64,000 nucleotides of DNA from Diphasiastrum complanatum (GCA_029204225.1 CM055107.1:30095410-30159409), one strand, 5' to 3'; numbered from the stretch's first letter, positions 1 through 12,236 are shown. The notes: generated from the sequence alone by a model not told the origin. A program made the numbers and translations.

Positions 1-2
1 AT

Positions 3-3000
3 GGGGCAGCCGCAAAACGCGATGCCACTGTATCTGCTCGCAAACTAGCTGCCACTCTCTGGGGTCTACAACAAGAACCGCCCAAATCTTTAGGCTCATT
101 TAAGGCCATGCCAGAATCAGATTCACAGCCCAATGAGACTGTCACAAGCACACAGCTTCTTTTATCACCCCCTCCATCGCCATCCCTCTCTGATTGCTCT
201 TTGATTTCAGCAAAGCAGATCTCAACTGAACCTGCAGCTGCTAAGGTTGGTATTAAAATTGTAATCATCACAATCTTGTTTCTGCTTTCAAATTTTGTGA
301 ATGATGCAGCTATTGCTGCTAAGGTTGGCATAAACTTTGTAATAATCACATATCTTGTTTTTGCTCTAATTTTTGGGCAATGACGCGTTGCTGCTGCTAA
401 GTATTCATCTGTAGTTATCACAATCTTGTTCTTGCTTTTAATGTTTGTCAATAATCTGCATCAGTTTCCTCTGGCAGCTGTCTTATACTTTTTGCTATTT
501 CTCTCTCAGATAACAGATAGGAAATGGAAGAAGTGTTTTTGCTTGTAATTTTTGGCAGTGATCTGCATCAGTTTCCTCTAGCAACGGTCTAATATATGCT
601 TTTTGTCAGACAACAGACAGTAATGGAAAAACCGCACAAGCCAATAGACAGGTGGCTGCCTTGAGATCACATGTGCAGCGACTGCTGGAAAGACGTGTAG
701 AAAACAAAGTCACGCAGATCACTTCACTGAATAACCATCATACTATTGGGGTATCTGTCACTCTTTTCTCTTTGTAAGTGGTTTTTTAGGCAATGAGATC
801 TACTTTTGCATTCAGTTGTTGTGTAGTTGGGTTTGAGTGCAGGGTACTGAATTAGCATATGTTCTAAAAGTAGCAACTTTCATTTCCACCATGATACCTT
901 AACTCTAAGGGTGTATGAAGTCCCTCATTTGAGATGGTGGGCTTCCATTAATCCATAGGTGAAAGAAAGTACTTACTCCAGCTTGAGCTGCCACTTGGTG
1001 GCAGCATGTACTAGCTGTGTGGCACATGAGGAGTCAAGGATCCTTTGCCTCATATACGGGGCAATTCAAGCCTGTCTGTTGTATCCAACCCTATCGTTTG
1101 GCACGTTGTGGTAACTCAACTCTAGTAGGCCAATCAAAAGTGAGTTTCCAAATTTGACCAATCAAATGGAGAAGAAATAAATGAGAGAGCATAGATGGTG
1201 AATGCAGCAGGAGTAAGCTTAATCCCAAAGGGGATGTAGAGAATGCCTAATATGTGCTGTATTTGCCTAGGTGTCATTGCAATCCATTTGCCCTTAGAGT
1301 AGTCTAAAATCACCTATCTTCAATCTTGGTTTCAGTTAAAAATAAAGACACCTAGCTCCTAGGCTGTAGCGATACCATAGGTATACAGTTCGTACATGGG
1401 CTGTATACTAGCAAACCCAGTTCGACTATGTAGTATGGATGGTAAACAGATTGTTAGCTGGTCCTCTTAAGAACCTAGAAAACTAGAACTAAATAGGTCA
1501 AGCACTAAGCAACCTTTATAAATTCAGATTCTGAACTAAAACGAGGTGATTCATATATTACAAGAAGCTTTGCCTTACCCAAGCAGGGCATTCAAATTGT
1601 CAAATCAAAAGCCAAAGATTGCATTTTAAAAGAATCAAAAATAAAAAAAACTCATTTTAATGCTCAAACTCACCTAAGAATAACAACTTAGCTTTTGGAA
1701 AATCATCACAATAATTTACTGCTATCGTGGCAAAGCTAGTAAGCTAATTTGCAATAAGCAAACAAACAGGATATGGAAAATCTCTTAGATGAACACAATA
1801 TGTAATTTTTGCCAAGTATAGGAGCAAACCCAGTTGGACTAATGATAGTAAAAAATTGTTAGCTGATTCTATAAAACTAAAATTAAATAGGTGAAACACT
1901 AAGCAACACCTATGAATTCAGATTCTGAACTGAAGCAAGCTAATTTGCGATCAGTGCACGAAGAGGAGGATATGGAAAGTCTCATAGGTGAAGATAATTT
2001 GTATTTTTTCCAAACCATACACCCTGTGGTGTACTGCTTATGGGATTTATAAAAAGGCATGCCTAATCCGGCATTCTACTAATAACTTGATGATTGTCCT
2101 GCATGTCTGAATCTAGTCAGATAAATTTTTTCTTATTGTGCATTTAAATCTGTCTTGTGATTGATTTTTGTCTTTGATATGGAATTCGAAAACAGATTGA
2201 AGCTCAAAAGCAGGATCTAGCAAGTTTGAACACATCAAATGAACTCAAGCATGGTGCTGGGGGCACATCCCTTGCGGCAGCTTTGCTGGTGGAGCTGGAT
2301 CATGCTCGCAATTGTGCGCAAGAGCTCGAGGCCCAGCAGAAAACAGCTTGGAAGGAAATTGAAAACCTTCAAAAGAAAATTGCGGAAGAGCGAACAAATT
2401 GGCGAAACAAGGAGCAAGAAAAGATAAGATCGGCCATCCAAGCAGCTAGAGAGGAAGCGGAGGAGGAGAAAAAAGTAAAGCGACGTCTTGAACTTGCCAA
2501 CAAAAAACTGGCAAAAGAGTTGGCTGATGCCATTGCTACTCTAAACAGAGTGTCAGAAGATCTTGAGATGGAGAGGAAGGCCAGGGAGTTAATGGAAGAT
2601 GTCTGTGATGAGATGGCTAGAGATATGGCTGAGGATAAAGCTGAAGTGGAAGACCTGAGACGTGAATCAGCTATGGTCCGAGAAGAGGTGGAAGAGGAAA
2701 GAAGAATGCTTCAGGTTTCCGAGGCTTTGAGGGAGGAAAGGGTTCAAATGAAACTAGCTGAAGCACAGTACGAGTTAGAAGAGAGAGCTACGGCACTGAA
2801 CGATATGATTGGTGAAATGGAAGACTTCCTGGCATACAGAAGGTCTGAAGCTGGGGATGATGCAAACCGCGAACAGGATATTAGGAAGGCAGAATCTCTT
2901 TGCATGGCCGTAGAAGCACTGCAGTTAGATCAGACATCCTTTCTGTCTGTATACGAGGACAATAGACCTAGTGGTGCTTTTATAAGCACACAACCAGACA

Positions 3001-3839
3001 GTTGCTCTGTGGATTCATCAAGAGACTACGAACAGCTCAATGAGGATGAAACTTTCTTGAAACAGCAGCAATCTAGAACCAAATCAAGCAAGCACAAAGG
3101 AAGGACAAAGATACTCGAGAGGTCAAAGAAGAATAGGCCTCGGGGTAAAATCCTCAAACGACGAAGTGTGAACGATCAACGCAGTGAGTGGGAAGGTGCA
3201 AATGATTCTGAAAGCAAGGGAAATGCAGCTGATGTTCATGTTTTTGAGAATGACTATGCCATGTTTCTAGATAAATCTGCCAGTGTTAGCGATAGTGAAG
3301 ATGGATATGTAAATGCTAATGTGCATCCAGTTTCGAGCGAAGTTGAAACAATAACAGAGCAGTCTGCATCACAACGCACAGTTGCAATCGATCCCCAGAC
3401 TGAGAAATTGAACACCAGTGATATCTGGGTATCCAACGCACTCGCCACTGAGGAGCATGACTCATATATAGAAGAATCTGCACCAAATCAACAGGGAGGG
3501 GAATTCAAAAGCCCTTTTTCCAAGGTACATACTTCAGACCCTTTCTCCTCTTCAGTATCTCAGCACGTGAACCTGTCTTCTGATACAACTATAGAAGAAT
3601 CTCTACCAAATCAACAGGGAGGGGAATTCAAAAGCCCATCTTCAGTATCTCAGCACGTCAACCTATCTTCTGATACAACAATTCATGAAGTGAATTGGGC
3701 CCCCATGGATTCTAGAAATCCACACATCAGTAGAGGTATAAAGGGATCAATAGAGTGGTCAAAGAATGTGCGAGATAGTTATCTCAGAACAAAACAGGAA
3801 AAGCAATTTGGAAGACGAAATCAGAAAACTATCAGATAA
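3..3839 (+). CDS. Coiled-coil protein, At5g41620/BLT-like family (5' partial, 3 exons)
   Basis: I read three exons: 3-245, 610-750 and 2196-3839, all joined in phase 0 with GT-AG borders. The first exon carries the family's VSARKLAATLWGLQ stretch and is open at the window edge, so the true start lies to the left. The large third exon begins IEAQKQDLASLN and gives a long Glu/Lys/Arg-rich coiled coil (about its first 220 residues, with EEAEEEKKVKRRLELANKK and EMARDMAEDKAEVEDL). A low-complexity Ser-rich region follows, and then the conserved NPHISRGIKGSIEW block near the C-terminus. Relatives in this plant family are called intracellular transport USO1-like or BRANCHLESS TRICHOME-like. BLT acts in trichome branching, but a role for this member is not shown. 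The residues after GIKGSIEW match the usual tail poorly, and the stop at 3837-3839 falls within a duplicated block. Confidence 0.85.
230..625 (+). repeat. Tandem duplications over intron 1 splice borders
   Basis: The exon 1 border motif GCTGCTAAGGTTGG at about 237 recurs at about 315, and as GCTGCTAAGTAT at about 393, a period near 78 bp. Each copy is followed by a related T-rich stretch. Further on, ATCTGCATCAGTTTCCTCT plus an acceptor-like TCTCAG/GTCAG and an ACAGA-type exon start occurs at about 450-528 and again at about 553-625. Intron 1 therefore carries spare copies of both its donor and its acceptor. Confidence 0.75.
1410..2013 (+). repeat. Diverged direct duplication inside intron 2
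   Basis: Blocks from about 1410-1545 (AGCAAACCCAGTTCGACTA, then CACTAAGCAACC and ATTCAGATTCTGAAC) and 1741-1817 recur in the same order at about 1822-1935 and 1937-2012, with many substitutions. This is an old duplication of roughly 400 bp within the second intron of the coiled-coil gene. The rest of that intron (751-1400) shows no feature I can name. Confidence 0.7.
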
Positions 3840-4110
3840 ATTTATGAGGATAATGAATTTCCACCAAATCAACAGGGAGGGGAATTCAAAAGCCCATCTT
3901 CAGTATCTCAGCACGTCAACCTATCTTCTGATACAACAATTCATGAAGTGAATTGGGCCCCCATGGATTCTAGAAATCCACACATCAGTAGAGGTATAAA
4001 GGGATCAATAGAGTGGTCAAAGAATGTGCGAGATAGTTATCTCAGAACAAAACAGGAAAAGCAATTTGGAAGACGAAATCAGATAATTATCAGATAAATT
4101 TCATGAGGAT
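3606..4110 (+). repeat. Near-identical tandem duplication of the gene's 3' end
   Basis: The segment from about 3606 to 3857 (PNQQGG coding repeat through the stop codon and ATTTATGAGGATAATG) is repeated at about 3863-4114 with only two substitutions and one 1-bp indel that I could count. The second copy lies beyond the stop, so it is now 3' UTR or downstream DNA. Its core, CCAAATCAACAGGG, also occurs a third time upstream at 3484, inside the coding region, giving a repeated EES(A/L)PNQQGGEFKSP peptide. Confidence 0.9.
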
Positions 4111-4114
4111 AATG

Positions 4115-5247
4115 TTCTCTTGTTTGGCAACCAAATTCTTGCCATTGTTTCCATTTTTGAAGTACAACACCTTCAGGTATGAATCTACTGTTATGGATAA
4201 TATTGGCTAAAAAATAACTGAGGTAGGTTTGTTATGTAGGTTCTTCTCGACAACCAAATTATTGAGCAACTTTGCACCTGTGACTCCTGACCTATTAACT
4301 TATTGTCAGAAATTCAAAGTTTCAATGGTAGACAAAGATTTTAGCAATGTTTGAAATCAACCTTCTGGCAAAGGTTTCAGAAACAACCTTAATACACAAA
4401 AACACACAATAACATCCAATCTGCAGCAAGGGTAGGGAATGATGGAAAACAGGAAGTGGAAGAAGTCTGGGATCCACAATGGAAGGAAAGAAAACAGAGA
4501 GAGAAGGACAGAGGTGATTTATGGTGATGTTGAATTTGCATTTCTATTTCTGACCTAAGCTTATGAAGTGTAGAGGATAGAAACAGTGTGAAATGGCTAT
4601 AAATATGGTGCTTGGGATAGATCATCTTGACAAATGTCCATTTTTTGCCCTTTCACAATTTCTAACTCATCTAACTTAAGTACTATGATTATTTTACCAC
4701 TCACCTTTTCAGAGATTATATCATAGAATGTGATCATGTATCTTAGCAAGTGATTTCGATCAACAAAGAAGTTGTTTGATGGATTATAAGGTATTGATCT
4801 CACTTCAGTTTCATATACCTCAATATAAAATGGGGTACCAATAATCTTATGCATTCCTATGTTTAACTTGTTTATCTCTTTCTTCAAGTGATGTGACCTT
4901 GGGATAGGGATTTTTCTGATTTGAACTTGCTTAAAAGCTTCTCTAATAAGTTGAAATATTGCTTATCTGCTGAAAAATCACAGGCACCCTAGACTATAGT
5001 TTGATCTAAAATTTTCTGAATGTCATTTTGAATTTCAACGCCGGGAGTCGGAAACCTAGATTTGTTGGAAGCTTCCGACGGAACCTTTCGGACAGAATTT
5101 TCGACATGGTTTCCGCCAGATCCTTCGACATCCCAAAATGAAACAAAATTCTGTTTCGCGGTCTTACTTCACAAAACATAATGGAAACCACCAGTTTGTG
5201 TTGTTGATATTCTCTCAAAATGATACAAAGTTTCTCAAAAGATGGTT
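4115..5247. other. Intergenic, no recognised gene
   Basis: AT-rich sequence with only short open frames. A 96-codon frame on the - strand (4597-4887) and an 81-codon one (5006-5251) match no family I know, and they lie next to repeat-derived DNA. I do not call them genes. Confidence 0.4.
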
Positions 5248-5747
5248 TCACATGGCCTTATATAAGCAAATCTAGGGTTAGGGTTGAGTGCCCCAGCTCA
5301 AGTTGCCCTAACTTTTAAACCATGTGCCTTCTTAATTAAGTTACACCAAATTATGTTTGGCACAAAATCGTTTTTAAATACTTTAGGTCCCATTTAAACA
5401 ATTGGGCCCATTGAGAGCTGTGCTACCACATGTCTTTGGCATGTGAATACATTGCACCATTTTCAATGCCTAACTTTTAAAATTTGAAGTCCTATTTACA
5501 ATTGTGTGTACTTTCTCTAGATGCTGCCATGCTTTTATTTCGGTCGTGAGGCCCCTAACTTACTATTCATCCATTGACCCCAGTCCACTGCTTATTGATC
5601 TTCTTGTAATGGCTTGTTCCTAGTAGGTATGTGATTATGGAGCTACGCCTTTGATGTTTTTCCGTCGATGCTCCCAAATATTATTGTGGTCATGATTTCT
5701 TAATTGTTGAATACTCGTTAAAGATTGTCGTAGGAATCCTATAACAT
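5248..5747 (-). repeat. Diverged LTR remnant related to the LTR at 48291-48949
   Basis: The order of blocks (TCTAGGGTTAGGG, ACCATGTGCC, a TTTTAAA..GGTCC stretch, GGCCCATT, CCATGCTTTT) parallels that of 48438-48949, and the segment ends in ATAACA at the corresponding place. This looks like an old solo LTR or fragment of the same family. I could not define its other border. Confidence 0.45.
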
Positions 5748-6760
<1,013 letters not shown>

Positions 6761-7208
6761 ATAAAAGAAACAAAAAAAAAAAGGTTGAAGCTAACTTGGT
6801 TTGGTTGAATGCGACCAATTGCATTCCACTTTACAAAGCATAAGATATCAACTATAACATCCATGGATGCATCTTAGGCTTAATTAAGCTACCAATATTC
6901 AAGTATGTCTCTAGCTTTGACCTTCCTACAATCTTCTATAAATTTGAAATTTTTTTAACATTTATTAGGCTTAGTTGTATATTGATCATTGAGGAGTGTT
7001 AATGTTAGCCGATGATCACTATATTGTTCATATTTTATTGCACTTTGTACTTAAGCCTTAGGACCATGTACTTTAGACAATGATAACTAGCTTGAGTGTG
7101 AAGACAACTAATACTTAGTTGGTTAGCGTTTAGAGCTTTGTGATATACTTTATTATTGTTATTGTAGTAGTGTGTGTTGGCTATGGTTCTCTCTTATCTC
7201 TTATGGCT

Positions 7209-7319
7209 AAATGTTTGTGATGGATTTTGTCATGTTACAAAACTTCAAAAAATTTGTTGAAATGTACTCACCACCACTATTAGACCTCAATGTCTTGATC
7301 TCGCTACGAGGCCCTATAC
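7209..7319 (-). pseudogene. copia integrase fragment
   Basis: On the - strand a short frame reads KTLRSNSGGEYISTNFLKFC, the second catalytic Asp region of a Ty1/copia integrase (usual form L-R-S-D-N/G-G-G-E-Y). The Asp is replaced by Asn in the SNSGGEY stretch. No neighbouring copia domains remain, so this is a scrap. The adjoining SINE-like insertion interrupts it. Confidence 0.75.
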
Positions 7320-7434
7320 CATTTATCCATGCAACCCAATGGGGTTGGCTTTGTTGGTTAGCTTGCCATCCAAAGTTTCTTTGATCCCAAGTTCGAACCT
7401 CCCCTTGGAAACCAAGAAGCATTTATCCATGCAA
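7320..7434 (+). mobile_element. Short tRNA-derived SINE-like insertion with 15-bp target duplication
   Basis: An 85-bp unit (7335-7419) is bounded by two identical 15-bp copies of CATTTATCCATGCAA (7320-7334 and 7420-7434). Inside is a Pol III A-box-like TGGCTTTGTTGG at 7346 and a B-box GTTCGAACC at about 7391, in the order and spacing of a tRNA. It ends in AAG with no poly(A) tail. Plant Au-type SINEs have similar box sequences, which I take as established knowledge. The unit is much shorter than most SINEs, so it may be a truncated or head-only copy. Confidence 0.75.
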
Positions 7435-9143
7435 ATATCCGTGAACTCAACATGAGACATCAAGCGAGGCTTGAAGGACCTCTAGCGAATAGTGACATGG
7501 CTCTCGCATGGATATAGTCCTAGATAATTTCATGTGGCACTTATAAGTGTGGAAGAACCATGCACCAAATTTATCGGCACTATATGCCATCAGCATCTCA
7601 AGTAGCTATAACCTCCCCACATCTCCCCCCCCCCTCCCTCCTCAACTATACCTCAAGCTAAATTTAAAATTTGAATTTGTGTGGAAGATTCACATGGTTG
7701 TTCCATGTGTGGTTTTTAGGGTTTTGCCACGACCCTGCAAAGAATCGGGACCATGGCTATTATGTGGCAAATATAGCCATACGACAAATCTACTATCGGT
7801 CAGTCGAATTACTGATTTAGCAAGCCGGGGCGCCTCATCCAACGATTCGTAATAGTGCCCTCCATTATCATGATATACGATGAAATACATCGAAAATCAT
7901 GGATCACTCGATGAGGATGGGACCTTGCCAGCACCCTGAGTCCACTCGAGAAATACACTCCTCCTATTTTGTATTTTGCATAAGACCGAAACATTTGTGG
8001 TGGGGCTCTTTAAAGGAAGAGGAGGCTCGTGGTGTGATTGGTGATCTCCCAAGGGGGTGGGTGGGTCTTCCACCCTTGGATAGGGAGGGGGGTGCCACCA
8101 TTGAAATTGAGATGCAAAAAAAAGTACACTCATCTCAAAAGTAAAAGAGAGATGAAAAAGTAAAAATGAGAGATACATGTGCTCATTTTTTTCAATTTTA
8201 TATCAATATTGAACATGACACATCATGAAAATGATTATTTTAAAAATTGAAAAATTTAGAAACTTTCAAACCATGGTTGCCACACACTATGTACATCTAC
8301 ATGTGGATAAATTGCACATCGAGCAACACGCGAAGGAATCTACTTATATCTTTTTTTTTCTATTCCTCATTTCAATTCTAGTTTTCATTCTATCAATGTT
8401 TTTTTTGGCAAAATGACATCCACTACCACACTATTGGTTATGTCCAACCACAAGTTCAACACACTATGAGGCTCCAACTCCCAGGTTAAAACTTATCAAG
8501 GACTTCTTGCTCTATGGCTTTTAACCTAATAACCAGCAATGCTGTAAAAATTGTCTCAAGCCAACCTTATAAAAAACCCACAACATTTCAATGAGGTTCA
8601 TGAAAGACTAGAATAAAACCCTTGAAATCTGGACTCTATAACTAAAACTAGCTGGGTTTTTTGCAAGTGAAAAACCTGCAAATTTGAAAGTAAGTGGTAA
8701 AATATCATCTTCAACAATTGGCCTCTTCAACAATTGGCCTGTTTGTATTTGTCTTTTTTTATTTATTTGTATTGTGACTGTTTTTTTATGAGCATTCAAC
8801 CAGTACATATTGGACACTACCATACAGAGCAGATTCTGTAAGATCCAGACACTTTAACACAATATTTACCAGACTGAAATGATCTACTGCAAAATTGTCA
8901 GTATTGCTTTGACTGATCACACACAGGACGTAGTAATCAGTCCTGGGTAGGTAAATTTACACAAATGAACTTTTTAGCAGAGCGTTTTGTAGATCTGTGA
9001 TTATCTTTTAGCTTTTAGAAGCAAGCAAATCATTGACAATTTGAGAAACAGCAAGCTACAGAAAATGATGACAAGAAGATGAAAGACCAGATCAGAATCC
9101 GACCTTTATTTTTTTCGTAAGGGCAGAATATGAGGAGGTGTGC
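7435..9143. other. Intergenic, no recognised gene
   Basis: Holds a C-tract near 7622-7634, AT-rich DNA and only short frames. The part nearest 9143 is probably 3' flank of the ANTH gene. No domain or repeat family was recognised. Confidence 0.4.
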
Positions 9144-9149
9144 TTTATT
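9144..9149 (-). terminator. Possible poly(A) signal of the ANTH gene
   Basis: On the - strand this reads AATAAA, about 85 bases past the stop codon of the clathrin-assembly gene. Plant poly(A) signals are loose, so this is only a plausible near-upstream element. Confidence 0.35.
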
Positions 9150-9232
9150 ATTGATGTAAGATCTTGCGCCTCTAGTACATTCAATCAAGAAATCTCATCT
9201 GTGCAAAAAAAATATTGTCTTATTACACTTGC

Positions 9233-11161
9233 TTAGTAGTAAGCATAACGATTTGCTACAACACTATTAACGCCATAATAAGGAAGATTCAGGGGATGTT
9301 GAGGTACAATAGCAGCCGCAGCAGCCGTAGGATAAGGATTATTATATAGTTGCATAACACCATACGTTCCCTGCATGCCGTTTGTCTGGTATTGCTGCCA
9401 TAGCTTCTGTTCCTGCATTAGGAGGTGCTGCTTTTGTCTTAGGTCTGTGGCTTGTACGTAGGATGGTGGAGCAATGGCAGCTGAGGCTGCAAACGGATCT
9501 TGTGGCAATGCCACAGGCGCCGGTAATGCTAACAGTGAGGATTGTGGCATTCCGGGTAGAGCGACACTACTTGCGCTACCTGCAGGAAAGGTTGTTGCGT
9601 ACTGTTGATTGCTTGCTGCTTGATCGTACATACTTTCCAGCAACAGGCGGTTGAAACCTCCTGCCATAGAACCTGCCTCCTTGGTCATATTGCTAGCTTC
9701 AGAGACCAGAGCTAACTCCCAGCCTGCCTTCCCATTCTCTGAGTTATCTAGCCCAGAGACGTTTCTACTTCCCTGCGATGTAGCCTCAGGACGAGAAGAA
9801 GAATTAATGCTTCCCATATTATCATGAGGAGAAGTAGAAGAGAATAGAGCCAAGGCAAGCTTGTTCTCATGCTCCTCCACAGATGCCGTAGGTTCATCGA
9901 AAGTTATCAAATCTGCATTATTCTTTTCTTTCTCATCATTGACCGTGCCAGGATGTTCCACTGGAGGAGCTGGCAATGCCAGCACTGTATTGGGGGCCTT
10001 TTCTGCTGGATTATTCAGACCTGTTTCGGGCTCTTTTTCTTTAAGTTCAGAAACTGGTTCAGGACTCTTTGGTCTCTGGGAACGAAGAGATGATCGGGAT
10101 GGATCTCTTAGAAACTCTTCCAGCGTAGCAAGATGTTCTTGGGATACTTTCTGCAAGGAGGGATACTCCGAAGTTCGACAGACACCCATGTTTTTGGTGA
10201 TCTTGTAAAAAGAAGAAAGCTCATCAAACTGCTTTGCAGATCTTGCATAGATGTCAAATATCTTAACGCAATCCTTATGTTGCTGCATGTCATAGAATCC
10301 ATCCAAAAGTGTAGTAATCCCATCACATATGTCTCTATATATTTGAAAACTGTCTCTCACTATACAGCAAAGAGAAATCATGACAAGTCGATGATGCTTT
10401 GCAGCACCTGTGGGGCGGCAAGCCAGTGCACGCTCCAGAATTCGCTGCATAGAGGGAATCCTCTCCAGCAACATATCAGAAGTCATATCCTTGAAAGAGA
10501 TCTTCTGATTTGGTTTCTGCTTCTCAGGGGATCCCTGCCTCCTCTCATCTTCGTAGCCAGAGCTACCATAACCAGATCTGTGGCTACTATACTCTGATTT
10601 GTATTCGTAACCAGATCTGTGGCTACTAAAATCCGATCTGTATTCGCTATAACTAGATCTATGTTCATCTCTATGCGAACTGGGAGTGCGTTGTGCTGAG
10701 GAATTAGGAGCATAACTATCCAGACTCTCACTGAGGTACATACCATAGGTGCGAACAAATGCTGAATAATCCCAAGCACTGGAATGTGAATCGTCTCTAA
10801 AATAGGATACATTCAGAATTCTCCTGCTCAGTACAAGCTCGTCCTCAAACGAAGGGTCACCATCTTTTAACAACCTGTGAACTAGCATGAGAACCTTGAT
10901 TGCAACTATCCAGTTACGCGTCTTGCCTAAACGCTTTGCTAGACCTTCAATGCACGCATTCACATAGCCTCTGGAGTAGGAAGTCAGATGAAGAATCTCC
11001 AGTACATGCTTCTCATCAGCTGGTACATCATCATGGCTGGTAGCCTTCACTAACACTATATCAAGTTCTGGTGCACGAGAACTAGCCACTCTGGCCAGAC
11101 TTATGCTAGTCTGATCCTTTACCATTCCCAAAACCTTCCGCATCGTTCCGACCGGCGCCAT
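9233..11161 (-). CDS. Clathrin-assembly protein with ANTH domain (AP180/CALM-like)
   Basis: A 642-codon single-exon gene. The first 300 or so residues form an ANTH (CALM) domain: MRKVLGMVKDQTSISLARVA, the phosphoinositide-contact region VKATSHDD..EKHV, SRGYVNACIEGLAKRLGKTR, and AFVRTYGMYL. Such proteins bind PI(4,5)P2 at the plasma membrane or trans-Golgi and recruit clathrin in endocytosis. The tail carries an LITFDEP element (about residue 420), a DPF triplet (residue 555, adaptor-binding type) and a Gln/Ala-rich end. It best resembles Arabidopsis At2g25430/At4g32285 in length and layout. Residues about 165-215 are a repeated Ser/Tyr/Arg linker (SSHRSGYEY type) encoded by a 33-36 bp repeat near 10560-10680. 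The start is chosen because the ANTH homology begins immediately after it. The frame is intact. Confidence 0.93.
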   Translation of the reverse strand: MAPVGTMRKVLGMVKDQTSISLARVASSRAPELDIVLVKATSHDDVPADEKHVLEILHLTSYSRGYVNACIEGLAKRLGKTRNWIVAIKVLMLVHRLLKDGDPSFEDELVLSRRILNVSYFRDDSHSSAWDYSAFVRTYGMYLSESLDSYAPNSSAQRTPSSHRDEHRSSYSEYRSDFSSHRSGYEYKSEYSSHRSGYGSSGYEDERRQGSPEKQKPNQKISFKDMTSDMLLERIPSMQRILERALACRPTGAAKHHRLVMISLCCIVRDSFQIYRDICDGITTLLDGFYDMQQHKDCVKIFDIYARSAKQFDELSSFYKITKNMGVCRTSEYPSLQKVSQEHLATLEEFLRDPSRSSLRSQRPKSPEPVSELKEKEPETGLNNPAEKAPNTVLALPAPPVEHPGTVNDEKEKNNADLITFDEPTASVEEHENKLALALFSSTSPHDNMGSINSSSRPEATSQGSRNVSGLDNSENGKAGWELALVSEASNMTKEAGSMAGGFNRLLLESMYDQAASNQQYATTFPAGSASSVALPGMPQSSLLALPAPVALPQDPFAASAAIAPPSYVQATDLRQKQHLLMQEQKLWQQYQTNGMQGTYGVMQLYNNPYPTAAAAAIVPQHPLNLPYYGVNSVVANRYAYY

Positions 11162-11700
11162 CTTGTCACCTCCACCGCTTTACACAAAATTCCCACCAAA
11201 TCAACTTTCAATCTCCAAATTCTCTGTATTTTACATCTTCCTTCAAGACAAGTGAGCTCTTATACAATCCGATCAATCGCTCTGAGCCCAAGTCTACCTC
11301 AAACAAGGTAACAGAAATGGCGATATTACGCAAATGCCGAATTCTTTGCCTGCAATCCAGCAAAGCAAAACCTGGACAAGGAGCTGATCTCACAAAATTC
11401 CACCATCAACGTAAATATCAGAGAGCCGTGAGCAGAATGTACGACATCACCAACCATATTGCATCTCCAAAATCACGCCTACTCCACACGAACCCATATC
11501 TGCCAAATCCCGAGCAATGCGATGCTGTCCAATTCATCAGAGCAGCGAGAGATCTGAGAGAGAAAGAGAGAGATGCAGCAGCAGCGGCAGAGCCAGAGAG
11601 ATGTGAGCTGCCTGCCATGGATACAACCTTTTCTCAAAGGCTTGCCAGACCACATCTTAGACTAGGGTTAGGGCCAACCCCAAAATCCCCTTGACCTACA
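11162..11700 (-). promoter_or_regulatory. 5' UTR/promoter region of the ANTH gene
   Basis: On the - strand this segment upstream of the start codon is pyrimidine-rich (CTCTCTCTTTCTCTCTC near 11555-11575). It also contains CCCTAACCCTAG (about 11661-11673), a telo-box-like element typical of plant housekeeping promoters. A 125-codon frame on the + strand (11317-11694) overlaps it, matches nothing I know, and is probably incidental. The transcription start cannot be fixed from sequence alone. Confidence 0.5.
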
Positions 11701-11848
11701 TAGTAGGGTTGTTCGCCCATTAGTCTGCCACGTGGCCCCTAGAATCAGCCTGCTACCTACTCTTAGGGCTAAGCCGCTTAAATATTAGGGCTTCTGATTC
11801 CTTAGAAAAGCTGGAAAATGGGTTAACCCCCTTTTTTTTTAAGGCACC

Positions 11849-11950
11849 GAAGCTGGGTAATGCCCGCACCAATGGGTTTGAGCACTTCATCTATGGGTTC
11901 GACGCTCGGTAATGCCGGCACCAATAGGTTTGAGCACTTCATCTGATCCA
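11849..11950 (+). repeat. Two-copy tandem repeat, period about 52 bp
   Basis: GGTAATGCCCGCACCAATGG..TTTGAGCACTTCATCT is followed 52 bp later by GGTAATGCCGGCACCAATAG..TTTGAGCACTTCATCT. No coding context. Confidence 0.8.
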
Positions 11951-12192
11951 TGGTGCTAAGCAACCACCATCTATCACAAAAAGTCTTTGAGAGCCTTTGG
12001 ACATGGGGCAAACTGAGGAGTGCAAGGCATAACTTGATCTGTGCTAGTAAAGGGGAGGGGGGGTCTTTTTATTTTTGAAAATAAATAAAAATTGTAATTC
12101 TTTTCTTTCCGTTTCAATTTACTTAAGACAGCTAGCTTTTGACCCCACAGAGAAAAGGGTCAATATGAATTTGTAATGAAATATGAGAAAAT

Positions 12193-12194
<2 letters not shown>

Positions 12195-12229
<35 letters not shown>
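12195..12229 (+). repeat. (AT)n microsatellite
   Basis: A run of AT dinucleotides continuing into TATGTATGTATATGTAT. Confidence 0.95.

Positions 12230-12236
<7 letters not shown>

Noticed and set aside
7335-7419. Functional tRNA gene
   Set aside because: A and B boxes are present, but the sequence does not fold into a cloverleaf with paired T and anticodon arms by eye, and it is flanked by target duplications.
9382-10812. Several frames of 70-154 codons opposite or out of frame to the ANTH gene
   Set aside because: Shadows of a conserved intact coding sequence.
11317-11694. A 125-codon + strand frame
   Set aside because: It overlaps the presumed 5' UTR and promoter of the ANTH gene on the other strand and resembles nothing.
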